31,492 bases of DNA from Bacteroidales bacterium UBA6401 (GTDB taxonomy: Bacteria > Bacteroidota > Bacteroidia > Bacteroidales > UBA932), in the NCBI GenBank assembly GCA_002438635.1, contig DJPX01000001.1, positions 1 to 31,492 of the forward strand, read 5' to 3'. Under the pieces are notes generated by a model. That model made no database searches, had not been told where the DNA came from, and saw nothing but the letters and a program-made list of their open reading frames with translations. This document shows positions 24,112-31,492 of this stretch, one piece after another. The first letter of the stretch is position 1. The number at the start of each line of letters is the position of its first letter. The translations under genes were made by a program, and so were the position numbers.

Positions 24112-24460
24112 AAGCGATGCCTACGGTATCGGCTATGAAATCATAAAAATCGGTGCTGCGATTCGGGCTTAGCCCTTGAAGGAGTTCAGTGGAGCCGGCT
24201 ATTATGCAGCTTATCAAAAGTATCAGTATAATTCGTAGGTATATTCTTTTAAGGCTGTCTTTTCTCTTGCCTACAGATGCGTAAAACATAATAGGTAAGG
24301 GAATGAACATTGAGAAATGCACTAGTTTATCAACAGGTATAAAGAAAGACCATTCTTTGACTTGTGGAAAGGTATCCGATGGAGCAAAGCATAGAAAAGC
24401 CACCATTGCAAGGTATAGAATGGTGCTGAGTCTCCATATTATGGTGGATTTGCGTGTCAT
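24050..24460 (-). CDS. VanZ-like membrane protein
   Basis: A 136-aa protein with about four transmembrane helices and the VanZ pattern: an F-x-P segment after the first helix, FIPVDKLVHFSMFIPLP, then a GSTELLQGLSPNRSTDFYDFIADTVGI block whose E and D residues are conserved in the family. VanZ-like proteins are poorly characterised outside teicoplanin resistance. It is coupled to the ABC transporter gene by an ATGA overlap and is the last gene of a four-gene minus-strand operon. Confidence 0.85.
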   Translation of the reverse strand: MTRKSTIIWRLSTILYLAMVAFLCFAPSDTFPQVKEWSFFIPVDKLVHFSMFIPLPIMFYASVGKRKDSLKRIYLRIILILLISCIIAGSTELLQGLSPNRSTDFYDFIADTVGIAFSCLLLVLYLKLTFGKSQIR

Positions 24461-26286
24461 AATGCTTGCATATCGTGAAGTTTCTTATAAAAACCGCCCA
24501 AGGCGATTAATTGCTCGTGCGTCCCACTTTCCACTACTTTTCCCTCATCCATAACCACTATTCGGTCTGCGTTTTTTATGGTAGAAAGCCTGTGCGCTAT
24601 GGCTATCGTAGTGCGATTAGTCATAAGCCTGTCGAGGGCCTGCTGAACTAATTTTTCGGACTCGGTGTCTAGCGATGCTGTGGCTTCGTCCAATATGAGT
24701 ATAGGAGGGTTTTTGAGGATGGCTCTAGCTATTGAAATTCTTTGACGCTGACCTCCTGATAGTTTTGAACCTCTGTCTCCTATGTTTTCATCGTAGCCGT
24801 CAGGTTTTTCCATAATGAAATCGTGAGCATTGGCAATCTTGGCCGCAGCCTGAACTTGTTCTAGGGTAGCATTTTCCACTCCGAAGGCTATATTGTTGAA
24901 TATGCTGTCATTGAATAATATAGGCTCTTGGTTCACATTTCCTATGAGGGATCTTAAATCTCTAGTGGAAACATCTCGTATATCCTTTCCATCTATTAGA
25001 ATGCGCCCTTTGTCCACATCGTAAAAGCGTGGAATTAAATCGACAAGAGTGGATTTCCCGGCACCGCTCGCCCCCACTATGGCGATGGTCTTTCCTTTGG
25101 GGATGATAAGATTAACATCGGACAATACATTCCGACTACCATCGTAAGAGAAGAACACATTTTCAAAATCGATGCTTTCTTTGAATTCTAATATGCTTAA
25201 AGGATGTTCTTTTTCTTTTAGAGGATTTTCGGCTCCTAATATTTTGTCTATTCGCTCGGCCGAGGCTAATCCTTTAGGAATAGAATAGGCAGCCTTGGAC
25301 AAATCCTTGAATGGTTGTATAATACTATACAGGATGGTCATGTATGACATAAATGCGGGCGCATCTATGGAGGCGTGGTCGCTTAAAATCAAGGTCCCTC
25401 CAAACCACAGGACTATGGCTATCATCACACTTCCTAACAGCTCGCTTACAGGATGTGCACTTGCCTGACGAATGCCCACTTTATTGTTTTTCTGTCGCAT
25501 ATTTTCTGTGACCCTTTCAAAGCGCCCTGTCATCTTTTTTTCTGCAAGAAAAGCCTTTATGATGCGAAGGCCCCCTAGAGTTTCCTCTACTTGCGACATA
25601 GTGTCACTCCAATATTGCTGCGCCTCCAGTGAGCGCGCTTTTAATTTACGGCCTATTGCACTCATAATGAGTAGCATAACCGGGGCGAAGATGAGAGTAA
25701 ACAGGGTTAGCTGCCACGACATGGTAAACAGCACACAGAGGTAGATGGTAATTAGTATCGGATTTTTAATTATCATCTCTAGTGTACTTGTTATGGAATA
25801 TTCGACTTCTTGTACATCTCCACTCATACGGGCCAATATGTCCCCCTTCCTTTCTTGAGAGAAAAATCCTATAGGAAGGGATATGATTTTTTTATAAATC
25901 TGCATCCTTATGTCTTTGACTATGCCGTTTCTGAGTGGGACCATGATGGCTGAAGCCCCGAAATAGCAGGATGTCTTGATTAGGGTTATAAAGCAGAAGA
26001 TAAGGCATAGAGCCAATAGAACACGGCTTTGCCCGTACTGAGATATCCAAGTGCCTACATAGTAGTAGATATTGTTTGTTAGCTCCGAAAAATCGCTTAC
26101 TTCATTCCAAGGGATAAGAGAATAGATCTGCCCTGTGGTGTCAAATAGAATTTTAAGTATAGGGATTAGTAAGGAGAAGGAGAATACATTGAACACAGCA
26201 GAAAGTATGTTCAGCAAAACAGATCCTCCTAGGTATCCAGTATATGGCTTAACGTATCTCTTTATTATTTTCCAAAACTCTTTCAT
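24457..26286 (-). CDS. MsbA-like ABC exporter (fused permease-ATPase)
   Basis: A 609-aa half-transporter: a six-helix membrane domain (about residues 15-330) followed by an ATPase. Walker A is GASGAGKST (405-413), the signature LSGGQ at 509-513, Walker B ILILDEATASLD from 529, and the H-loop His at 565. It acts as a homodimer, and the similarity is to MsbA-type lipid exporters, so lipid A or another lipid-linked substrate is plausible but not proven. Both ends overlap neighbours by four bases (ATGA), with the MBL hydrolase upstream and the VanZ-like gene downstream. Confidence 0.92.
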   Translation of the reverse strand: MKEFWKIIKRYVKPYTGYLGGSVLLNILSAVFNVFSFSLLIPILKILFDTTGQIYSLIPWNEVSDFSELTNNIYYYVGTWISQYGQSRVLLALCLIFCFITLIKTSCYFGASAIMVPLRNGIVKDIRMQIYKKIISLPIGFFSQERKGDILARMSGDVQEVEYSITSTLEMIIKNPILITIYLCVLFTMSWQLTLFTLIFAPVMLLIMSAIGRKLKARSLEAQQYWSDTMSQVEETLGGLRIIKAFLAEKKMTGRFERVTENMRQKNNKVGIRQASAHPVSELLGSVMIAIVLWFGGTLILSDHASIDAPAFMSYMTILYSIIQPFKDLSKAAYSIPKGLASAERIDKILGAENPLKEKEHPLSILEFKESIDFENVFFSYDGSRNVLSDVNLIIPKGKTIAIVGASGAGKSTLVDLIPRFYDVDKGRILIDGKDIRDVSTRDLRSLIGNVNQEPILFNDSIFNNIAFGVENATLEQVQAAAKIANAHDFIMEKPDGYDENIGDRGSKLSGGQRQRISIARAILKNPPILILDEATASLDTESEKLVQQALDRLMTNRTTIAIAHRLSTIKNADRIVVMDEGKVVESGTHEQLIALGGFYKKLHDMQAL

Positions 26287-27095
26287 AATATTATAAGTGA
26301 TGATGGCGTTCTACGCGGAAGCGTTTGAAGCCTTATTTCGTTTCCGGTGTTGGAGTACACCCTTTTTGCCGTCTCGTATGCCAATTGGGGAGTGTTGTTG
26401 TTCTCACTCAAATGGCAGAGGAACAGGTTCTTAAGCCCCGGATGAATAAATTCGGAAATGGCCGCGGCGCACTCCTCGTTGCTAAGGTGTCCATTCCCAT
26501 TTAGTATGCGTTTTTTTAATTCTTCGGGATACTTCCCCTCGAGTAGCATATTCTTGTCATAGTTAGATTCAAGAACTACGGTGTCTGCTTGCCGGCAGAA
26601 GCGTATAGCCTCGTCGGTCATTTCCCCACAATCGGTTATATGTACATATCGTTTATCCCCGATTGCTATGGCGAAACCGACCGTCTGTGTGGCATCGTGG
26701 GGAACGACGAAGTACTTCACTTTTATTTTATCTTTTACGACTTCATTCCAAGAATTATCGCTGAGTATCTTTTTGCAATCTCCTATGTAATCGTGGGCAA
26801 TAAAGTGATGTGAAAGTGCTTTATGTAGTTCTGCCGTAGCCCATACAGGCTTACGAATGTGTTTGCAGAAAGATCCGATCGACCGGATATGGTCTAGATG
26901 GTCGTGTGTTAGAAGTATGGCATTGAAATCGTTAAGGGTCAATCCTTCAGCTTCTAACTCCTTTTTTACACGTCTCGGACTTACGCCGGCGTCTATGAGC
27001 ACTCCGAAGCGTTGTTCCTCTTCTTGTATGCCCAAGTAGTAGCAATTACCGCAACTTCCGGATGAAAAACTCTTGAATAGGACCTTACTCTCCAT
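26283..27095 (-). CDS. YycJ/WalJ-like MBL-fold metallohydrolase
   Basis: A 270-aa metallo-beta-lactamase-fold protein. The zinc-binding motif T-H64-D-H66-L-D68-H69 is intact, preceded by SSGSCGNCYYLG and LIDAGVS; ITDCGE and FLCHLSENNN follow in the expected places. This pattern is that of the YycJ/WalJ group, members of which have been proposed to act as nucleases in DNA repair. It overlaps the TPR gene by 11 bp and the ABC gene by four, so its expression is tied to them. Confidence 0.88.
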   Translation of the reverse strand: MESKVLFKSFSSGSCGNCYYLGIQEEEQRFGVLIDAGVSPRRVKKELEAEGLTLNDFNAILLTHDHLDHIRSIGSFCKHIRKPVWATAELHKALSHHFIAHDYIGDCKKILSDNSWNEVVKDKIKVKYFVVPHDATQTVGFAIAIGDKRYVHITDCGEMTDEAIRFCRQADTVVLESNYDKNMLLEGKYPEELKKRILNGNGHLSNEECAAAISEFIHPGLKNLFLCHLSENNNTPQLAYETAKRVYSNTGNEIRLQTLPRRTPSSLIIL

Positions 27096-29070
27096 CTTCC
27101 TTACAATACTTTTTTATAACCCCATAGGCATCCTTAACCCCTAGTTCTCCGGCCCTGGATAGATCGATACACCCTTTTTCCCTATCTTTTATGTATATAA
27201 GTACAAGTGCCCTGTTGTAGTACGCTTCCCCCATTTGAGGGTATTCAACTATGGCTTTATCATAATACTCCAAGGCTTTTACCATCTGGGAGGAGAGAGT
27301 GTACAGATTTCCAAGATTGAAATGAATATATGGCAGCTCTCCGTATATTTCATCTGCTTGCAACAGATCTGCTATGGCCTCGGAGTAATCGTAGTGTTTA
27401 TCAACTCTATCACTTACTCTAGCTTTTGCCGCGCCTTGATCGTCCATAGATAGGGTCTGGACATTACTTTCTATTGAAGCTATAAAATCTACCATTTCAG
27501 CCTTTAGTACAGCCCTGTTCATCAGGTAAAAAGCTTTTTGATTTCCTTTTGCTTTTTCTATAGCGAGGTTGTATTCGTTTAGAGCGAGATTATATTGTTT
27601 TTCTTGTATAGCCTTTATGCCTTTGAGGAAGTAAATGTCGTCTCGGGAATCATTATATCCGAAAAGGCTTTGAGAGGTCTTGACACCACTGTTTTCTTCG
27701 GAAACTTGAAGCGGAAGAATGCTCTGGGCTAAGAATTCGTTCAGGGTGGCGTTCTCGTAGTCGGTGCTAAAGGCCTTGCGTGTATCTTCCTTCGAGTCAG
27801 CGAAACTGAACCTATAAAGAGGTTTAAGCTTTATGTTGATGTCGCGATTTTGAAGCAACTCGTCATTGAAATCTTTTTTGGCGAAATCTGCATCCAGAGA
27901 TAGAAGTGAACTATACTTGCGAGTTGTATCCGCAAATGAGCCACTTTGCTTGGAGATGTTGTATTCTTTTATTTTTTTCTGCGCTGTAAGGTAGTCTGCT
28001 TTACTCTGCTTGTTCATCCCCAGAAGGTTTTCTATATATGCCCTGTTCTGATATGCCTTGGCGAAATCCGGGTAGAGCTCTATGCTCTTATCGTAGTCGT
28101 GAAGTGCACTACGAAGCCTTCCTAATTCAATCAGGCACGCTGCTCTATTAAAATAGGCTAGGACATTGTCCGGGTTTATATTCAAAACCCTATCCATGTC
28201 ATCCAGAGCTCCTTCGTAATCTCCGAGCTGCATTTTAATAAGGCTCCTATTATAGAGAGTGAGGGCATTACCGGGCTCGTATTCCAGTACCTTGTCAAGG
28301 TCTTTCATAGCAGAGATGAAATCTTTTTTTTCAAAATGCATCAAAGCCCTATTAAAGTAGGCGAATGTATTGGAAGAATCGAGATCCAGAGCCTTGTTCA
28401 TATCTTCAATAGCCAGGTCATATCTCTGCTGCTGAGCATATAGCCTAGCCCTTCTAATGTAACCTTCGGCATCGAACCTATCCAGCTTTATGGCTTTATT
28501 GTAATCGGTCAGGGCCTTAAGAGTATCGCCTAGAAATAAATAAGATGCACCTCTGTTTAGGTAGGCTGAAGGGTCATCCTTTTCGAAGCGCATATATTTG
28601 TCGAAGTCCTTGATGGCCAACTCGAATCTTTGAGAGAGAAAATATGTGACACCGCGGCTGTAGTACAAGCCGGTGTTTCCCGGTCTAAGTTCAATAGCCC
28701 TTTGAAGATCGTCAAGTGCGGTGTCATATTCCCCAAGTCGGCTTTCGGTTATGGCGCGGTAATGATAGCCATTTGTAAAAATTGGGTTAATCCTTACTGA
28801 ATGGTCGAAATCGGTTTTAGCACCACGAAGATCTCCGAGATTAAATTTGGCTATACCTCTATAAAAATAGGTCCAATATGCGTTAGTGTCTAGCTTAGCA
28901 AGTATGTTGAATTGTTCAATAGCTTGCGCGTATTTGCCATCTTGGAGTGCTAGCCTACCGCGAAATTCCAGAACATCTTTATCCCATTGAGCGTTTAGTG
29001 GCAGGGAAATCGCAAGCATAAGGCATAATAATGCCTTAATTCCAATAGTATGCCTGCCTGTTACCTTCAT
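27085..29070 (-). CDS. Secreted TPR-repeat protein
   Basis: A 661-aa protein with a signal peptide (residues 1-28, ending LNAQ) and about ten consecutive tetratricopeptide repeats (about 30-370), each with the W/Y-x-x-x-G/N-R and A-x-x-D-x-x-x-A-I-x-x-x-P pattern. A less ordered stretch (about 375-470) is followed by four more repeats. TPR domains are protein-interaction scaffolds; in the periplasm this one may organise a complex. It is first in the operon with the MBL hydrolase, ABC exporter and VanZ-like genes, and is divergent from the M28-like gene. Confidence 0.9.
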   Translation of the reverse strand: MKVTGRHTIGIKALLCLMLAISLPLNAQWDKDVLEFRGRLALQDGKYAQAIEQFNILAKLDTNAYWTYFYRGIAKFNLGDLRGAKTDFDHSVRINPIFTNGYHYRAITESRLGEYDTALDDLQRAIELRPGNTGLYYSRGVTYFLSQRFELAIKDFDKYMRFEKDDPSAYLNRGASYLFLGDTLKALTDYNKAIKLDRFDAEGYIRRARLYAQQQRYDLAIEDMNKALDLDSSNTFAYFNRALMHFEKKDFISAMKDLDKVLEYEPGNALTLYNRSLIKMQLGDYEGALDDMDRVLNINPDNVLAYFNRAACLIELGRLRSALHDYDKSIELYPDFAKAYQNRAYIENLLGMNKQSKADYLTAQKKIKEYNISKQSGSFADTTRKYSSLLSLDADFAKKDFNDELLQNRDINIKLKPLYRFSFADSKEDTRKAFSTDYENATLNEFLAQSILPLQVSEENSGVKTSQSLFGYNDSRDDIYFLKGIKAIQEKQYNLALNEYNLAIEKAKGNQKAFYLMNRAVLKAEMVDFIASIESNVQTLSMDDQGAAKARVSDRVDKHYDYSEAIADLLQADEIYGELPYIHFNLGNLYTLSSQMVKALEYYDKAIVEYPQMGEAYYNRALVLIYIKDREKGCIDLSRAGELGVKDAYGVIKKYCKEDGE

Positions 29071-29094
29071 TCTTATTAAGTAAATGTTCTAAAC

Positions 29095-29124
29095 TTGTCA
29101 AACTTGAAATTTTGAGTAATTTTG
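29095..29124 (+). promoter_or_regulatory. Promoter of the M28-like gene
   Basis: TTG (29095-29097), 19-nt spacer, TAATTTTG (29117-29124). This places the true start downstream of the in-frame TTG at 29112. Confidence 0.6.
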
Positions 29125-29133
29125 TAAGTTTTA

Positions 29134-29141
29134 CAAAGATA
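29134..29141 (-). promoter_or_regulatory. -7 box of the TPR operon
   Basis: TATCTTTG on the minus strand, about 64 nt before the TPR gene start. The nearest TTG (29158-29156) gives only a 14-nt spacer. The site overlaps the initial transcribed region of the divergent M28-like gene. Confidence 0.4.
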
Positions 29142-29150
29142 ACATCTTTC

Positions 29151-30095
29151 GTGCCCAATTTGAAAAAAATTGATAAAATAATTTTCACAATACTTTTTTC
29201 CCTGTCGGCCTGTGTCTCATTTGCTCAAGGCATAAGCATTCCTGTAAAAGAGGATGGATCCGTGTCAAGACTCCGCTCCGATATTTCAGCCTTATGTGCG
29301 TCTCGTTATGCTGGTAGGCGTAGTGGTACGCAAGCGATGGCCCATGTAAGTGAGTGGATTGCATCCAGGTTTGCTTCTTTAGGGCTCATCCAAGCCGGCG
29401 CAGATGGCTGGTTTCAGAGTTTTGTGCTCTCGGATGGCGGCATTGGCCGGAATGTAATAGCTAAGTTAGAAGGCACGAGTGGAAAATACATAGTTTTAGC
29501 GGCGCATTATGATGCGTTGGGAAATAGTGGGGGAGTGCTTTATCCAGGGGCCAATTCGAACGCATCTGGAGTAGCCGCCATGTTTGAAATAGCGCGTTTG
29601 TTACAAGGCGGAAATGAACCCACAGGCTCCTATGATGGGATCATATTCGTGGCTTTGGATGCTCACTTTTACTCTTATATGGGGGCAGCGGCTTTTGTGG
29701 ATGCTTTGCCATCGGGGAAAGTGCGTCTTGTCGCTGTGCTTGATACTATTGGGGCTTCATCTACTCCTGTGGATGTTTCTCGTCCGCGATATCTTATGGC
29801 TTTGGGTGGGGAGAAATATAAGAGTTCTTTTAAAAGATGTGCCAGTATCGCCCGAATGGAGATTTACTATGAATACTATAGAAGTGAATCTTTTACGGAG
29901 ATGTTTCATAAACGCATCGGCGATCAAAGTGTATTCGTGAAGGGCGGATTCCCTACGCTTGTCTTTACTTCCGGAGTAACGATGGATACCAATAAACCCT
30001 CTGATCTTCCGTCCACTATTGACTACAATGCCCTGCGTTATCGTTGTCTTTTCCTATCGCGCTGGCTAAATCTAACCCTAAGATTAACACGCTAG
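29151..30095 (+). CDS. M28-family peptidase-like protein, probably inactive
   Basis: With a GTG start at 29151 the product has 314 aa and an export signal (residues 1-26); a lipobox-like LSAC ends at Cys21, and SFA-QG is an alternative cleavage site. The fold markers of M28 zinc aminopeptidases are present: AAHYDA with H119, NASGVAAMFEIARLL, and VLDTIG with D198. However, the PGADDN metal loop is GANSN (133-137), the catalytic/ligand Glu-Glu pair is replaced by HF (172-173), and the final His of the S-DH motif is Q259 (GDQSVF). Three of the five expected zinc ligands and the general base are thus missing. It is probably a pseudoenzyme with a binding role. The gene is divergent from the TPR operon. 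Confidence 0.8.
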   Translation: MPNLKKIDKIIFTILFSLSACVSFAQGISIPVKEDGSVSRLRSDISALCASRYAGRRSGTQAMAHVSEWIASRFASLGLIQAGADGWFQSFVLSDGGIGRNVIAKLEGTSGKYIVLAAHYDALGNSGGVLYPGANSNASGVAAMFEIARLLQGGNEPTGSYDGIIFVALDAHFYSYMGAAAFVDALPSGKVRLVAVLDTIGASSTPVDVSRPRYLMALGGEKYKSSFKRCASIARMEIYYEYYRSESFTEMFHKRIGDQSVFVKGGFPTLVFTSGVTMDTNKPSDLPSTIDYNALRYRCLFLSRWLNLTLRLTR

Positions 30096-30309
30096 TAAAT
30101 GTTTGAGAAATAATGCGTGGAGTCCCATTTTAAATAAGTGATTCATTAGAATTTAGGTATATAATATTCCCAATTGACTCTAATTGTGAATAATAGTTGT
30201 TGATTTCCTGTAAAAGTTATCGATTATTATATGGGGCAATCTTATATGCTTAAATACTATTGATTTATAAGATATGCTCTTTTCTTTATGTACACTGAAA
30301 TTTAAATTG

Positions 30310-30346
30310 AAGTAAACAAAACATTTACTCTGTAAAGTGTTTACTT
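30310..30346. repeat. Inverted repeat upstream of the Rpn promoter
   Basis: AAGTAAAC (30310-30317) and GTTTACTT (30339-30346) are exact reverse complements, with an imperfect inner pair TTTAC/GTAAA between them. It directly abuts the -33 box of the promoter, the position of a repressor or activator site. Confidence 0.4.
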
Positions 30347-30378
30347 ATTGCAAGATAGAAAAACGTTTTCTACCTTTG
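30347..30378 (+). promoter_or_regulatory. Promoter of the Rpn gene
   Basis: ATTG (30347-30350), 20-nt spacer, TACCTTTG (30371-30378). The in-frame TTG at 30348 is part of this -33 box, so translation starts at the ATG at 30417. Confidence 0.7.
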
Positions 30379-30416
30379 CGCTTGTCAAAGGTCTACTCCT
30401 TTGCCTAAACATAATT

Positions 30417-31385
30417 ATGACTAATGAATTAACTTCTACATCAAATGCGCAAGGTCGCGTTTATGTAAATCTGATGAGCGATGCCGGCTTTAAGGCTGTT
30501 TATGGTGACAAAAACAACAAGAGTCTTCTTATCGAACTTCTTAATTGTTTCCTTCCAGAAGAGGCAAGAGTACGTGACATTCTTTCTTATCTTGATAGAG
30601 AACAAGACCCTGTGGTAGATACCGGGAAAAGAACCTATCTCGACCTTATCTGCAAAGGTGAATACGGTGCCATTTTTTCTGTTGAAGTCCAACAACGAAA
30701 TGAAAAGAAAATCTTTGAGCGATGTATGTATTATGGGGCTGATATTTATCGTAATCAGCTCAGTGAAAATGAATACTATACTCATCTTAAACCTCTTTAT
30801 ATCATAGGAATCCTCGGAACTAACCTTGTTCATGAAGATGAGTCGCTATGGAATACTGATAATCTGATTTCTCATTATTATCAGGTAGAAAAAAGGACTC
30901 TCGAATTTGCACCTTCAACAATTATTCTTACCTTCGTGGAGACAGCGCGATTCACTAAAGACCTATCACAATGCGAAAGTAATACTGACTATTTGCTGTA
31001 TTGGTTTTTAAATGGATGGAAGTACGATAAAAATGGAGTTCCTGAAGTGTTTGAAGACATTCCTATTACAGAGAAATTGAGTAGGGCCTGTGAAATCGCT
31101 GCTTTTAGTCCATCGAAACGAACTGTTTATAATAAATTTATGATGACAGAACTAGATATATTTAATCAACTCCATTACGCTAAGGAAGATGGATTTGCCG
31201 AGGGTGAAGCTAAAGGAAGAGTCGAAGGAGAAGCTAAAGGAAAAGCTGAAGGAGAAGCTAAAGGAAGAGCTGAAGAAAAAGCTGAAATTGCTTTGGCTAT
31301 GCTGAAAAACCACGTGCCCATTGAACAGGTTTTTCTTTATACAGGGATGTCCGAAAGCGAAATAAACAAACTACTTAATCGCTAA
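30417..31385 (+). CDS. Rpn/PD-(D/E)XK nuclease family transposase-like protein
   Basis: A 322-aa member of the PD-(D/E)XK transposase-like group (PF12784, related to the Rpn recombination-promoting nucleases). The nuclease core spans about residues 15-135: D76 (TYLDLIC) and E90-x-Q92 (FSVEVQ) are the expected metal-binding residues, so it looks active. The C-terminus carries three 24-bp repeats encoding GEAKG(R/K)(A/V)E (31203-31274), a charged helical linker common and length-variable in the family, then a short helical end. These proteins are known to raise RecA-independent recombination and are often present in several copies per Bacteroidales genome. No terminal repeats or target duplications are visible, so I do not call it an insertion sequence. 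Confidence 0.9.
   Translation: MTNELTSTSNAQGRVYVNLMSDAGFKAVYGDKNNKSLLIELLNCFLPEEARVRDILSYLDREQDPVVDTGKRTYLDLICKGEYGAIFSVEVQQRNEKKIFERCMYYGADIYRNQLSENEYYTHLKPLYIIGILGTNLVHEDESLWNTDNLISHYYQVEKRTLEFAPSTIILTFVETARFTKDLSQCESNTDYLLYWFLNGWKYDKNGVPEVFEDIPITEKLSRACEIAAFSPSKRTVYNKFMMTELDIFNQLHYAKEDGFAEGEAKGRVEGEAKGKAEGEAKGRAEEKAEIALAMLKNHVPIEQVFLYTGMSESEINKLLNR
31203..31274 (+). repeat. Three tandem 24-bp repeats in the Rpn gene
   Basis: Units 31203-31226, 31227-31250 and 31251-31274 differ at a few positions and keep the frame (24 bp = 8 codons). A change of copy number would lengthen or shorten the charged linker without a frameshift. Confidence 0.85.
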
Positions 31386-31397
31386 CTTCACACCCCA

Positions 31398-31492
31398 AAA
31401 AACGGAATTCCAGAAGTGTTAGAGGACATACCGATAACGGAAAAGCTGAGCAGAGCTTGTGAAATCGCAGCTTTTAGTCCATCGAAACGAAC
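31398..31492 (+). pseudogene. Truncated second Rpn copy, cut by the window edge
   Basis: Thirteen bases after the Rpn stop, the same reading frame resumes with KNGIPEVLEDIPITEKL and continues to the edge. Over 32 codons it matches residues 205-236 of the complete gene with only two substitutions (V/I and F/L), while many codons differ at third positions and the last 20 or so bases are identical. The N-terminal nuclease part is missing, so this is the 3' portion of a diverged paralogue, not a fresh duplication. The rest lies outside the window. Confidence 0.8.

Larger units (their letters stand above)
30096..30416. other. AT-rich intergenic region before the Rpn gene
   Basis: This 321-bp stretch has no supported gene. 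It holds an 8-bp inverted repeat ATCTTATA/TATAAGAT (30239-30246, 30266-30273), a second inverted repeat (30310-30346) and the Rpn promoter. I find no T-rich terminator after the M28-like gene. Confidence 0.5.

Noticed and set aside
29112..29150. TTG start for the M28-like gene
   Set aside because: It lies upstream of or inside the promoter and would add residues before a normal signal peptide that begins after the GTG at 29151.
30239..30273. Inverted repeat ATCTTATA/TATAAGAT as an insertion-sequence end
   Set aside because: It is short and AT-rich with no matching partner at the right of the Rpn gene, and no target-site duplication is visible.
30348..30416. TTG start for the Rpn gene adding 23 residues
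   Set aside because: The TTG is the -33 box and the stretch contains the -7 box of a well-matched promoter; the conserved family start fits the ATG at 30417.
31203..31274. CRISPR-like repeat array
   Set aside because: The repeats are contiguous without spacers and keep the coding frame of the Rpn gene.
30417..31492. Complete insertion sequence or transposon around the Rpn gene
   Set aside because: Despite the family name, no terminal inverted repeats or target duplications flank it, and the family acts as recombination-promoting nucleases.

Overview
The window looks like chromosomal core sequence of a member of the order Bacteroidales (phylum Bacteroidota); I cannot resolve the genus. The evidence is the repeated Bacteroidota-type promoter (a TAnnTTTG -7 box, sometimes with a TTG/TTTG -33 box about 19-22 nt upstream), the near absence of Shine-Dalgarno sequences, typical Bacteroidales families (DUF4925-like lipoprotein, PD-(D/E)XK family transposase/Rpn), and a moderate GC content. 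Genes are packed tightly and most same-strand neighbours overlap by 1-11 nt.

Layout. 1-203: an outward-facing promoter at the left edge. 204-3223 (minus): a DUF4097-like lipoprotein, preceded by a translationally coupled set yggS > Y-family DNA polymerase > a small YolD-like gene at 991-1167. 3332-6018 (plus): pgi, a DUF456-type membrane protein and a XerC/D recombinase; tdk runs convergently. 6802-8377 (plus): rsmI and a membrane-anchored helix-hairpin-helix protein, convergent with the minus-strand recA-trpS pair (8343-10522). 10644-12133 (plus): rlmN-recX, divergent from recA. 12099-14137 (minus): rnhA, pdxA and an unrecognised 155-aa protein. 14297-18793 (plus): rmlD, rmlC, a PAP2 phosphatase and a patatin/beta-barrel protein. 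18790-19581 (minus): a shortened FecCD-like permease. 19647-21959 (plus): a TrkH-type potassium channel subunit and a predicted metal exporter, closed by a bidirectional terminator facing tRNA-Glu(CTC). 22243-24111 (plus): a DUF4925-like lipoprotein and a GtrA-family protein. 24050-29070 (minus): a four-gene overlapping operon, TPR protein > MBL hydrolase > MsbA-like ABC transporter > VanZ-like protein. 29151-30095 (plus): an M28-like protein that has lost most of its zinc ligands. 30417-end (plus): an Rpn-family nuclease gene followed by a truncated second copy.

Functional themes. DNA repair and recombination genes are frequent (Y-family polymerase/YolD, XerC/D, RecA, RecX, RNase HI, HhH protein, Rpn), mixed with RNA modification (RlmN, RsmI), cofactor metabolism (PdxA, YggS) and envelope functions (rhamnose synthesis, PAP2, patatin barrel, MsbA-like ABC). 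The points most worth a second look are the YolD-like gene coupled to the polymerase, the probable M28 pseudoenzyme, several start codons sitting directly behind -7 boxes (candidate leaderless mRNAs), the interlocked recA/rlmN promoters, the five convergent coding-gene pairs that all overlap at their 3' ends, and the Rpn tandem remnant. I see no CRISPR array, prophage or complete insertion sequence.
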